Assembly (NCBI GenBank): GCA_965115825.1
Contig: OZ220464.1
Location: forward strand, 2,542,001 to 2,606,000
DNA from: Bin87 sp965115825
GTDB taxonomy: Bacteria > Chloroflexota > Dehalococcoidia > Lucifugimonadales > UBA3495
Length of the DNA: 64,000 nucleotides
Direction of reading: 5' to 3'
The notes below the pieces were generated by a model. The model was not told where the DNA came from, made no database searches, and saw only the letters and a program-made list of their open reading frames with translations. How positions within the stretch are numbered: position 1 is the first letter of the stretch; every line of letters starts with the position of its first letter. Of this stretch, positions 9,096 through 16,212 are shown one piece after another. The translations under genes and the position numbers were made by a program.

Positions 9096-9629
9096 TTACT
9101 CTTCCGAAGCAGCAGGCCGCAGATTCAGCCTCACAATGGCGTCGGCAACGTCGGGCAGCATTTTGTAGTCGTCGGATGCCGGGTCGAACGCCATGGGATG
9201 GGGCAATGCAACGTTGTGAGCGTTCCGGATGCGGCGCACGGAGTGCCCTACTGACGACATACGGCCGGACAGCTGCCGCTCGGTCAGTCCCATGGCGTCC
9301 AGCAAGGATTGCCGGGACATGACGTAGCCGCTGCTGTTAGCCACGCGGTGATACACTTGCTGCGCGTTGGGAGCAAGATACCCCCAGAAGGTGCGCACGT
9401 GGTCTATGGTCCACCTGCCTTCGGGTACGGTGGCCGGCGCCGGAGGAGGAGGGGCTGGCGGCGGCGGTGGAGCAGCGGGAGGTTCCGCTTCGACAGGCGC
9501 GGCGGGAATGCTGGCATCAGGCACAGCGACAACAGTAGCCAGTGGTGTTGCATCGCCAGCTGTAAGTTGCCGAATAGCCGCGATTACATCGCCGGCTTCG
9601 CCTTCAACTGTTAGGGCGACTTTTACCAT
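9096..9629 (-). CDS. Uncharacterised protein with Pro-rich linker and helical C-terminal domain
   Basis: 177 residues of unknown function. Residues 1-45 are a small alpha/beta-like segment (MVKVALTVEGEAGDVIAAI). Residues 46-68 are a proline/alanine linker (PPAAPPPPPAPPPPAPA). Residues 70-177 are a compact helical region, VRTFWGYLAPNAQQVYHRV then MSRQSLLDAMGLTERQLSGR. The second part could be a winged-helix or helix-turn-helix unit, because LLDAMGLTERQLSGRMSSVG reads like a recognition segment. It has a strong promoter carrying palindromes of its own (9647-9689). A DNA-binding, perhaps self-regulating, role is a guess from these two facts. Confidence 0.6.
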   Translation of the reverse strand: MVKVALTVEGEAGDVIAAIRQLTAGDATPLATVVAVPDASIPAAPVEAEPPAAPPPPPAPPPPAPATVPEGRWTIDHVRTFWGYLAPNAQQVYHRVANSSGYVMSRQSLLDAMGLTERQLSGRMSSVGHSVRRIRNAHNVALPHPMAFDPASDDYKMLPDVADAIVRLNLRPAASEE

Positions 9630-9646
9630 GTTTTGACCTCGCAGTA

Positions 9647-9689
9647 ATCAACTGGTTGATAAGTTTAGCACGGTACTACGTGCGGTCAA
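9647..9689 (-). promoter_or_regulatory. Promoter with two palindromes upstream of the 9096-9629 gene
   Basis: Minus strand: -35 TTGACC (9684-9689), 16-base spacer, -10 TAAACT (9662-9667). The spacer is itself an inverted repeat (GCACG-N6-CGTGC, 9668-9683). A second palindrome, ATCAAC-CA-GTTGAT, occupies 9647-9660 around the expected transcription start. The leader to the ATG at 9629 is only about 25 bases. Two operators in the core promoter suggest tight repression. Confidence 0.65.
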
Positions 9690-9755
9690 TAAGCAACAGA
9701 CAGTAAATGAGGCGATTTCGCTACGTGAACATCAGCGACGGGAAAAGCTGCGACG

Positions 9756-10655
9756 TCACCGCGGGCCGAACCCCGCGCCCCAACACTCCACCCGGTAGTC
9801 CAACGTTACCCCGCACGTGTGAAAGTCCCCGGCGCTCACTTCCCGGAGGAGGATGTCGGGCGGCGACGCTCTTCCACTCGCTTCGTTCTTGCCCCAACAC
9901 TCAACCCTGCCGTCGGGGCGAACGCCGCACCCGTATCCAAGACCCATGCTTATCGACGTGAACGCTCCCGGCGGATGGTTCACGAATTCCCTCTCGGGCG
10001 GCCCCCAGCATTCCAGTTCGCCGCCGCTACGCAGCCCACACATCCCTTCCGCGGCAGCGCTCACGGACTGAAACTCACCCTGTGGGGTCTGGGCCCATGG
10101 CTCGGAGGCGTCATCACCCCAGCACGCCAACTGGCCATCGGTGCGAATGGCGCAGGCATAATTGCATCCCGCGGATACCGCCTTGAACTGCCCATCGGGG
10201 ACATCCGACAAGCCGCCGAGGGCGCGCCCCCAGCACTTCAATCTACCATCCTGACGTATCGCGCAAATGCCGCAGTGCATCATGTCCACTGATGAGAATC
10301 TCGTGAACGGTTTGCTGCCGCCATCCACCCGGCCCCAGCACTTCAGGCGGCCGTCGTTCCGCAGCGCACAGTTGCCGTAGCTCCCGGAGGCCACCGAAAC
10401 GTAGGTTCCGTCCTCCGGCGCGTCAAGCATTCCCTTTTGATCGTTAGCTTCGTTGTTCCCCCAACACTGAACTGAGCCGTCCAGTCTCAGCCCGCAGGTA
10501 AATTCAGCCCCAGCGCTGACGGCTTGATAAAGTTCTTCACGCGCCGGAGGCGGCGCATCGGCGCCGCAGGCCGCCAGCAGCAGGCTGACCTGCAACAAGG
10601 CAAACAGTGCAGCACAGCGTGCCGTGACTGACTTCAACGCCAATTTTGTGGTCAT
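9756..10655 (-). CDS. RCC1-like repeat lipoprotein
   Basis: 299 residues from the ATG at 10655; GGAGG lies nine bases upstream, whereas the ATG at 10664 touches it. A signal peptide with lipobox LLLAAC predicts lipid attachment at a cysteine near residue 30. The mature part is seven RCC1-type propeller repeats. Each carries a C-x-(L/I/V)-R-x-D-G-x-(V/L)-x-CWG signature (for example CALRNDGRLKCWG). Every repeat keeps two cysteines, which suggests disulphides in an exported beta-propeller. RCC1-like lipoproteins are common in bacteria with complex envelopes. The ligand is unknown. Confidence 0.82.
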   Translation of the reverse strand: MTTKLALKSVTARCAALFALLQVSLLLAACGADAPPPAREELYQAVSAGAEFTCGLRLDGSVQCWGNNEANDQKGMLDAPEDGTYVSVASGSYGNCALRNDGRLKCWGRVDGGSKPFTRFSSVDMMHCGICAIRQDGRLKCWGRALGGLSDVPDGQFKAVSAGCNYACAIRTDGQLACWGDDASEPWAQTPQGEFQSVSAAAEGMCGLRSGGELECWGPPEREFVNHPPGAFTSISMGLGYGCGVRPDGRVECWGKNEASGRASPPDILLREVSAGDFHTCGVTLDYRVECWGAGFGPR

Positions 10656-10825
10656 AGTAGTCATCCTCCAAAGCCGTGTTCGGTCTTCACAGCAACCACT
10701 CCAGCAGCACAGGGAGATCGTACAACAGCAAACTCATCATTCCGACCACGGCGAAAAACAGGGGAACGACGTCGCAGTTGCGAAGATACCTGGACAGTAA
10801 ATGTGTGGTATGGGTCAGATCCGGC

Positions 10826-10861
10826 AGGGGCGGTTTTGAACCTGCCCTTGCCGGATTCGGT
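10826..10861 (-). terminator. Possible terminator hairpin after the oxidoreductase operon
   Basis: An inverted repeat of about 11 bases (CCGGCAGGGGC with GCCCTTGCCGG, one G-T wobble) lies 36 bases beyond the stop of the beta-subunit gene. There is no T-run, so this is a stem-loop with only positional support. Nothing else is seen in 10656-10896. Confidence 0.4.
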
Positions 10862-10896
10862 TCTTGCGCCAGTGGCGACGTGAAGATGGAAGCGGG

Positions 10897-11916
10897 CTAT
10901 GCGTCTTCGTTATTGGGGCCGAAAGGAACGATACCGGGAATCCACCACTTTTCCCAGGTTTCGTCGATGCGCTCCTGGAAAAAGTCCAAGTCTTCCTGCG
11001 TGAGATGGGCGAAGCGGCCCTGACGCTGCAAGTACTCGGTGACTGGCTTGCGTTGGCGGACGCCCCGGGCGATGGCTCGGGAAGGCCCGTTGAGGATAAG
11101 CTCGCCATCCACGATTTCGTACTGAACCCAGATACCGGTTTCCACCGCCAGCATTCCCAGTTCGTGGGAATACTTGGGGTCGTAGTCCCAGCCCTTGGGG
11201 CAGGGGTCGATACTGTGGATGAAAGTGGGGCCGCCGATGGTGAGGGCGCGGCGGATCTTGTTGGTGAAGTCCGGGCCATAGGAGCCGCAGGCGGTAGCGA
11301 TGTAGCGAACGTCGGGATGCCCGGCGGCCAGCATCGGGGCGGTGTTCTTCTTCCAGCGGCGGTTCATGATGCGATGCACCTTGCCCGGCGGCGAGAAGGT
11401 GGAGTTGGCGCCCCAAGGACTGGAACCAGACACTTGAATGTCGGTGTTGGCGTACGATTCGTTGTCGTAGCAGAGGATGAGCAGGTTGTACTCGTCGTGC
11501 TGCAAGGCGGCGGATATGGCGGACAGGCCCATATCTACGCCGCCGCCGTCGCCGCAGAAAGCGATGACGTTGATGGGTTCTTCCTGCATCTTGCCTTTTC
11601 GCATCAGGGAAGCGAGGCCGGCGGCGGTTCCGGTAGCGGCGGAACCGCTGGAACCCAGCTGGGTGTGCATCCACGGCACGACCCAGGGAGTGCTGTAGTA
11701 GGTGGTGTTGGCCACGTACATACAGCCGGTGCTGCCTACCACAATGGTGCGGGGGCCGGCAGCTTTAATCATCAGGCGCATTACCAGAGCGGATTCGCAG
11801 CCTTGGCAGGTGCGATGCCCGGAAGTGAAGCCTTCGAACACCGGAATCTGCTTGACGCCGCGAACCTGGGGCAGGTCTTGAACCGGCTGCGGCGGGGCAT
11901 GGGTCATGATAGTCAT
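10897..11916 (-). CDS. 2-oxoacid:ferredoxin oxidoreductase beta subunit (oxalate-oxidoreductase-like)
   Basis: 339 residues from the ATG at 11916, preceded by AGGAGAG. This is the thiamin-diphosphate-binding subunit: GHRTCQGCESALVMRLM carries the CxxC cluster ligands, GSTGCMYVA follows, and the ThDP/Mg motif is FCGDGGGVDMGLSAIS with CYDNESYANT. A late cysteine (FIHSIDPCPKGW) completes the usual four [4Fe-4S] ligands. The family cleaves 2-oxoacids with CoA (or, for oxalate, without it) and reduces ferredoxin. It is the third gene of the operon gamma/delta - alpha - beta, 10 bases after alpha. See the alpha subunit for the substrate argument. Confidence 0.85.
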   Translation of the reverse strand: MTIMTHAPPQPVQDLPQVRGVKQIPVFEGFTSGHRTCQGCESALVMRLMIKAAGPRTIVVGSTGCMYVANTTYYSTPWVVPWMHTQLGSSGSAATGTAAGLASLMRKGKMQEEPINVIAFCGDGGGVDMGLSAISAALQHDEYNLLILCYDNESYANTDIQVSGSSPWGANSTFSPPGKVHRIMNRRWKKNTAPMLAAGHPDVRYIATACGSYGPDFTNKIRRALTIGGPTFIHSIDPCPKGWDYDPKYSHELGMLAVETGIWVQYEIVDGELILNGPSRAIARGVRQRKPVTEYLQRQGRFAHLTQEDLDFFQERIDETWEKWWIPGIVPFGPNNEDA

Positions 11917-11926
11917 AGCGGCTCTC

Positions 11927-13159
11927 CTAATCCCGGACTCCGATCCAGGTATTTTCTTCTTTGACTTTTCCGGAGTTGATGGACTCCTGAACCATTGTAG
12001 CCATCTCTTCCACGTCGCGCACCAGAACCTCGCGTCCGCCCAGCCCGGCAATGAAGCTCTGCATCAGCGGGCGGCTGTCGAGCGTGTAGAGGGCAGAGCG
12101 GATTTCGTTGAACAGCACGCCACCGTAAGAGGGCGAGCCGTAGGAGTAGTCCCGGTCGATGACACCTACGGCTTTGCAATGGCTGAGAGATTCCCGAATT
12201 TCGTCGGTGGCGAACGGCCGGAAGAACTTAACCCGAAGGAAGCCGACCTTTTTGCCCTGCTCGCGCATCCGGCGGACAGCTACGCGGACGGGCATGGCCA
12301 GCGTGCCCATACCCACCAGAACAATGTCTGCATCGTCGGTCATGTACTCTTCAATGAAAGGGCTGGGATCGCCACGACCGAAAACCTGCTTGAACTCTTC
12401 ATAGGCTTCCCGGATCACGTCGCCGGTGCGGCGCATGGCGTCGTCGGTCTGGCGGCGTATTTCCATGAGCCAGTCTTCGTTGACCTGCGGCGCCACGGTG
12501 ATGGGGTTGTCGGGGTGGAGCAGCAGCCGGCCCCGGTCGTACTGAGGCAGGAACCGGTTAACCTGCTCCTGGGTGGGCACGTGAACGATGGCTTGGGAGT
12601 GGGTGAGGAAGGAGCCGTCGCAGGATATGGCGGCGGGCAGGAACACCCTGGGGTCTTCGGCCACACGCCAAGCCAGCAGAGCGGTGTCCAGAGCTTCTTG
12701 CGCTGTGCCAACCCAGTAGAGCATCCAGCCCAGGTCGCGGACCGCCATGGCGTCGTTGTGCTCCACGCCGAAAGCGCCGGGGTCATCCAGGGCGCGGTTG
12801 CCGACCATGGCGACGACAGGCAGGCGCAGACCGGCGGTTACGGTGATGGCCTCAAAGGCGTAGAACCAGCCGACGCCGCTGGAGCCGCAGAAAGTGCGGG
12901 CGCCCACGGCGGAGGCGTGTTTCACAATTTCGAACTGGGAGTGCTCGCTTTCGGCGACGATGAAGTCGCAATCGAAAGCGCCATCGGCCTTGAGCTTAGA
13001 CACGTACTGCATCACGGTGTCATAGGGCCGGATGGGGTAGGCAGTGATGACGTCGACATCGGCAAGGGCGCAGGCGATGGCGATGGCTTCGCTGCCGCTG
13101 ATGAGTTCCTCGCGCTCGGTTGGCGGGGGCGCGGTTTGAGGAAGGGTTTGAGTGGCCAT
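11927..13159 (-). CDS. 2-oxoacid:ferredoxin oxidoreductase alpha subunit (oxalate-oxidoreductase-like)
   Basis: 410 residues, starting where the upstream gene stops. It has the PFOR domain I and II order: SGSEAIAIACALADVDVI, then AYPIRPYDTVMQY, then ESEHSQFEIVKHASAVGAR and GSSGVGWFYAFEAI, and a C-terminal VRVAVRRMREQGKKVGFLRV. Pyruvate enzymes usually read YPITPSS at the active-site loop. Here Thr is replaced by Arg. As I recall, this Thr-to-Arg change and a fused gamma/delta subunit are reported hallmarks of Moorella oxalate oxidoreductase. I therefore favour oxalate or another small dicarboxylate over pyruvate. That remains inference; general 2-oxoacid oxidoreductase identity is secure. Confidence 0.82.
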   Translation of the reverse strand: MATQTLPQTAPPPTEREELISGSEAIAIACALADVDVITAYPIRPYDTVMQYVSKLKADGAFDCDFIVAESEHSQFEIVKHASAVGARTFCGSSGVGWFYAFEAITVTAGLRLPVVAMVGNRALDDPGAFGVEHNDAMAVRDLGWMLYWVGTAQEALDTALLAWRVAEDPRVFLPAAISCDGSFLTHSQAIVHVPTQEQVNRFLPQYDRGRLLLHPDNPITVAPQVNEDWLMEIRRQTDDAMRRTGDVIREAYEEFKQVFGRGDPSPFIEEYMTDDADIVLVGMGTLAMPVRVAVRRMREQGKKVGFLRVKFFRPFATDEIRESLSHCKAVGVIDRDYSYGSPSYGGVLFNEIRSALYTLDSRPLMQSFIAGLGGREVLVRDVEEMATMVQESINSGKVKEENTWIGVRD

Positions 13160-14373
13160 TAGTCATCGTCTCCGGTAAGGGCAACCTCGGCTTCGGACTC
13201 GTAGATGCCGGGGCTGTGGTAGCCGTGGCTGCGGGCGCCGTCCTTGTCCTTTTGAACCTGGATCAGTTCGGCCATCCAGCGATGGTATCCGTCCTTGTCC
13301 TGGCGCCAGTGTTCGTATTGGCTGTTGTTGTCGTTGAATTCGGCCTCGTTGACCATGGTGATGCAATCGGGCACAGGGCAGACGGCTTCACAGACGGCGC
13401 AGCCGCAGCAGGCTTCCATGTTGGCGTCGTACAGGCCGTCAGGCGTTACGTCAAAGCAGGTGTCCGGGCACTGCAACCAGCACAGGGTGCACTTGATGCA
13501 GGTGTCAAAGTTGATGACCGGGCGCATGGAGCGAGTGCTGAACTTCTTGAAGACGGCGCTGCGGGTGGGTTCGTAGCCGCCGTTAGCCCCGTCTGCGCTG
13601 GAGCGGATAGCGTCGTAGCCGGCGCCCAGGGCGCCGCCGCGGAAACCGCCGCCTTCTGCAACGCCTCGGATGACCAAGCCCTCTTCCATGGACTGCCAGC
13701 CAGGCAGCTCAAAGCTGAAAGGTTCATCGTCGCTGCCCTCGCCGGGTTCCACCGGGCGCAGGGCGATACGGTCGTAGGTATTGCGGGCGGAAGTCAGTTT
13801 CAGTCCGCCCCAACCCTGGTCTTCCAGCGCGACGAGCATAGAGTCCAAGCTCACCAGTTCAGGGCAGGCTTTGGCAAGGGCGCCCAGGATACGCACGTCG
13901 GTGTGGTCGTCCTTATAAACCCAGAGGCCGGAGAAGCTGGTGGACGCCGGCACGATGGCCAGGCTATAGGCGGTGTCCTTCTGGTGAATGTCCTCGATGA
14001 GGGCATCGGCTTCCTGGCGGGAGGTTACGATGAGGGTTCCGCCGGGCTTGGTAAGGGCGTTGATGGGCTGCAAGCCGTACCAGGCCCAGGACTCGATGCC
14101 CTTGCACATGGTGTCGTCGACGTTGATGGTAACGTCCACTTCGCGGGCCTCGTACACGGCCAGGTTTTCTTCAAGTTCTTCGGGGGTATCGGATACGATG
14201 GCGAACTGCTTGGCGGGAATGCCGTTGCGTTCGGGAGAATCGCCATAGCGTCCGAAAGCGGTGCCGATTTTGCCTTCCTTGCGGGCGGCAAAAACGATGG
14301 TGCGGACGATGTTCCGGGCCAGGGTTTTCTGAAAAATCCCCCGGTACACCACCTCCACTGCCACAGTGCTCAT
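13159..14373 (-). CDS. 2-oxoacid:ferredoxin oxidoreductase fused gamma-delta subunit
   Basis: 404 residues. The N-terminal half is the gamma domain (RGIFQKTLARNIVRTIVFAA, then YGDSPERNG). The C-terminal third is a two-cluster ferredoxin (delta) domain with CIKCTLCWLQCPDTC and CCGCAVCEAVCPVPDC, giving two [4Fe-4S] clusters. An unusual linker of about 90 residues joins them (residues ~190-285). The gene starts the operon. Upstream are GAGGAGG and a -10 TATAAT at 14409-14414. Electrons would pass from the beta-subunit ThDP through these clusters to ferredoxin. Confidence 0.85.
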   Translation of the reverse strand: MSTVAVEVVYRGIFQKTLARNIVRTIVFAARKEGKIGTAFGRYGDSPERNGIPAKQFAIVSDTPEELEENLAVYEAREVDVTINVDDTMCKGIESWAWYGLQPINALTKPGGTLIVTSRQEADALIEDIHQKDTAYSLAIVPASTSFSGLWVYKDDHTDVRILGALAKACPELVSLDSMLVALEDQGWGGLKLTSARNTYDRIALRPVEPGEGSDDEPFSFELPGWQSMEEGLVIRGVAEGGGFRGGALGAGYDAIRSSADGANGGYEPTRSAVFKKFSTRSMRPVINFDTCIKCTLCWLQCPDTCFDVTPDGLYDANMEACCGCAVCEAVCPVPDCITMVNEAEFNDNNSQYEHWRQDKDGYHRWMAELIQVQKDKDGARSHGYHSPGIYESEAEVALTGDDD

Positions 14374-14408
14374 ATTGGGGAGCCTCCTCGGTGTTTGATT
14401 GGTGCGGC

Positions 14409-14414
14409 ATTATA
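14409..14414 (-). promoter_or_regulatory. -10 element for the ferredoxin oxidoreductase operon
   Basis: A perfect TATAAT on the minus strand lies 36 bases before the first ATG of the operon. No consensus -35 is visible 16-18 bases upstream, so an activator may be needed. The leader would be about 30 bases. Confidence 0.45.
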
Positions 14415-14469
14415 GCACGGAATGGGAGGCGGTTTAGTGGTTTTGTATGGGATGGATGGGACGGAGGAT

Positions 14470-15279
14470 TCAGTTGCCGGCGTTAAGGGCGAAGGAGCGT
14501 AGCTTGGCTAGAAGGGCCTTGGAAGGATTACTGGTGCTGTATCCGCCTCCATCAGTCCATGAGGGGGATTGCAACCACCGTGTCACTTCATTAACAATTT
14601 GAACCAGTTCATCGTGGGGCACTTCGTACCTAATGCCGTTGAACTCAAATTGCCGAATGATTCCACTGCCAATCAGATTTTTGCGAATGGAAATGCTATT
14701 GGGCCAATCGTTGCCTGATCGACTCCGCCTTGAGCTTAGGCTCTCGCCTCTACTTTTAGAGGCAAAGTTGGCGTGGGTGGCAACGGTAGGCATGACCTGC
14801 ACTGGAGGAGTACACTGAAAGTACTTCCCAATATCGGCAACGCCATAAAGTTCGACAATTCCGTCCGTTAAGTTCAGGATGTGAGCATTGGTATGGCTTT
14901 GGTAACGAGCGATTTGAGGCACAAGCTCATACGGTATTTGCACAGCGAATCGGATTGAAAAATCCCGTTTGAAGGCAACCGCAACGATAAAATCAAAACC
15001 TCGCTCGTGAAGATTCCGTATTGCGCTAAATTGAACCGACGTGCGTTCGTCCTGGCGACCTTTGATTTGATATCTAACTCCGTCTTCGTCCACGGCATCG
15101 AACCCGGAATTTGAACTCCCTTGCATCTCCAAGCCCAAGCGTTGGCAAACCAGCCATTCGGTGAAGTCGCCGACTGGATTGTTGCGCGTTCTGACCACGC
15201 CGCGATTTAGCAGTTCATCGATAACCGCTCCATGAGTTTGGAGCAGCTCAATCTCGCTCATTTTCTGTAAGTCTTTCAT
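14470..15279 (-). CDS. PD-(D/E)XK-like protein (resembles DUF6998)
   Basis: 269 residues. After a helical N terminus, residues 36-75 read GDFTEWLVCQRLGL, then GFDAVDEDGVRYQIKGR. Glu41, Asp61 and the Gln-Ile-Lys (Lys73) form the spaced E-D-(E/Q)xK pattern of a PD-(D/E)XK nuclease core, as in DUF6998-type proteins. A variable serine/arginine linker leads to a second domain (FNGIRYEVPHDELVQIVNEV, residues ~215-240). Base composition is visibly more A/T-rich than the flanks, suggesting acquisition. Nuclease activity is inferred. It lies in a same-strand islet with two HEPN-like genes, so a defence role is possible. Confidence 0.6.
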   Translation of the reverse strand: MKDLQKMSEIELLQTHGAVIDELLNRGVVRTRNNPVGDFTEWLVCQRLGLEMQGSSNSGFDAVDEDGVRYQIKGRQDERTSVQFSAIRNLHERGFDFIVAVAFKRDFSIRFAVQIPYELVPQIARYQSHTNAHILNLTDGIVELYGVADIGKYFQCTPPVQVMPTVATHANFASKSRGESLSSRRSRSGNDWPNSISIRKNLIGSGIIRQFEFNGIRYEVPHDELVQIVNEVTRWLQSPSWTDGGGYSTSNPSKALLAKLRSFALNAGN

Positions 15280-15335
15280 AATCGCACCCTCTGCTTGGCG
15301 GTGAGGTCATCGTAGTTGATGCGTTGCAGCTCCAT
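15276..15335 (-). pseudogene. 19-codon stub of an MELQRINYDDL-type gene
   Basis: A tiny frame, MELQRINYDDLTAKQRVRL, ends in a TGA that overlaps the next ATG (ATGA). The start resembles the N terminus of proteins beginning RINYDDLxxKQKE that I recall from accessory and restriction-type loci, but the rest is missing. It is probably a truncated remnant left by recombination, perhaps now acting as a leader for the downstream gene. Confidence 0.45.
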
Positions 15336-15357
15336 AGTTGCTATCCCTAATTTCGTT

Positions 15358-15732
15358 TCAAGTCTTCGCTATCGGGTAGCTGGCTATCATCAGTAAGCGG
15401 TTGACCAGCAACTCTGTCATGCTTACTGATTCGGTAACTCTATCCGTTGACAGAAAGCCTTGGTCGGCGTTGCCATGTAACCGCCAGGGATGCTCCATCC
15501 ACTCGAATATCACATCGTTGCCGGGTTCTGCAGCCAAATCTTCCAGGAATTTCCGCTTTTCAGGATACTTGACCGGGTTGAGCCGGCGCGGCGCCGCGGC
15601 GGCGTTAATAGCATGTTTGGCAGCGTGCCAAGCCTGGTTGGAGGCCTGCAAGAGTAGCCCATCTGCGACATCCTGCCTCATACGCGCCGCGCTCAGGCGA
15701 GCTTCATCAGCGTGTTCCTGTATGCTCAGCAT
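15358..15732 (-). CDS. HEPN/PaREP1-like small protein, second of a pair
   Basis: 124 residues from the ATG at 15732, which lies inside the end of the upstream frame (26-base overlap); a longer frame exists but its extension is not protein-like. Helices such as ARLSAARMRQDVADGLLLQ and ASNQAWHAAKHAINAAAAP resemble HEPN/PaREP1 domains. The tail (NVIFEWMEHPW-like region to ASYPIAKT) is unassigned. No Rx4-6H RNase motif is evident. The tight overlap with the preceding HEPN-like gene implies co-translation and possibly a complex. Confidence 0.55.
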   Translation of the reverse strand: MLSIQEHADEARLSAARMRQDVADGLLLQASNQAWHAAKHAINAAAAPRRLNPVKYPEKRKFLEDLAAEPGNDVIFEWMEHPWRLHGNADQGFLSTDRVTESVSMTELLVNRLLMIASYPIAKT

Positions 15733-16105
15733 CGCGCGCATCCTTGACCAACGCATCCAAAGCCATAATACGGTCGATGAAGCGACGTAGCCCAACTTGG
15801 AACGCGACGATGTCCTCCTTCTCCAGGAAACCATAGATAGCGTTTTCATGGAACATCTCCGCTCCGCCGTACCCGGCCAAAATCAGCATCTCGTCCCCAT
15901 ATTCAGGGTCGATGCGCTGCATCGCCGCGTGGATTTCATCGTCGGTGTCAGCGGGCCAGTTGCGGCGACGCACTGCGATAGCAGCGGCAGCACGGCCGGC
16001 CAGCCATAACTGCTCGGATGCAGCAGAGCACTCGTTGACAGCCAGTTTTTCCTCAGCCGCTTGTAGGTGCTTTTTTACCTCGAAAGGCAACGGCATCTTA
16101 CTCAT
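15707..16105 (-). CDS. HEPN/PaREP1-like small protein, first of a pair
   Basis: 132 residues. The four-helix pattern is typical of PaREP1-type HEPN proteins: VKKHLQAAEEKLAVNECSAA, SEQLWLAGRAAAAIAVRRRN, then GAEMFHENAIYGFLEKEDIV and FIDRIMALDALVKDA. These often occur in toxin, antitoxin or nucleotidyltransferase-linked modules. The characteristic SE(Q/K)LWLAG motif is present; catalytic residues of the RNase type are not obvious. It is divergent from the ThDP gene at 16213 across 107 bases of A/T-richer DNA and is the first gene of the islet. Confidence 0.6.
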   Translation of the reverse strand: MSKMPLPFEVKKHLQAAEEKLAVNECSAASEQLWLAGRAAAAIAVRRRNWPADTDDEIHAAMQRIDPEYGDEMLILAGYGGAEMFHENAIYGFLEKEDIVAFQVGLRRFIDRIMALDALVKDARDAEHTGTR

Positions 16106-16212
16106 TTTCTTTTCGCTCCGGGTTGTGCTGCCGGATGCTATGGCAGATAGGCGAAATGTACACGCCTTTATGATACACTGCTTGCCGATTTACGGTAAAG
16201 GAGCGTATTGCA

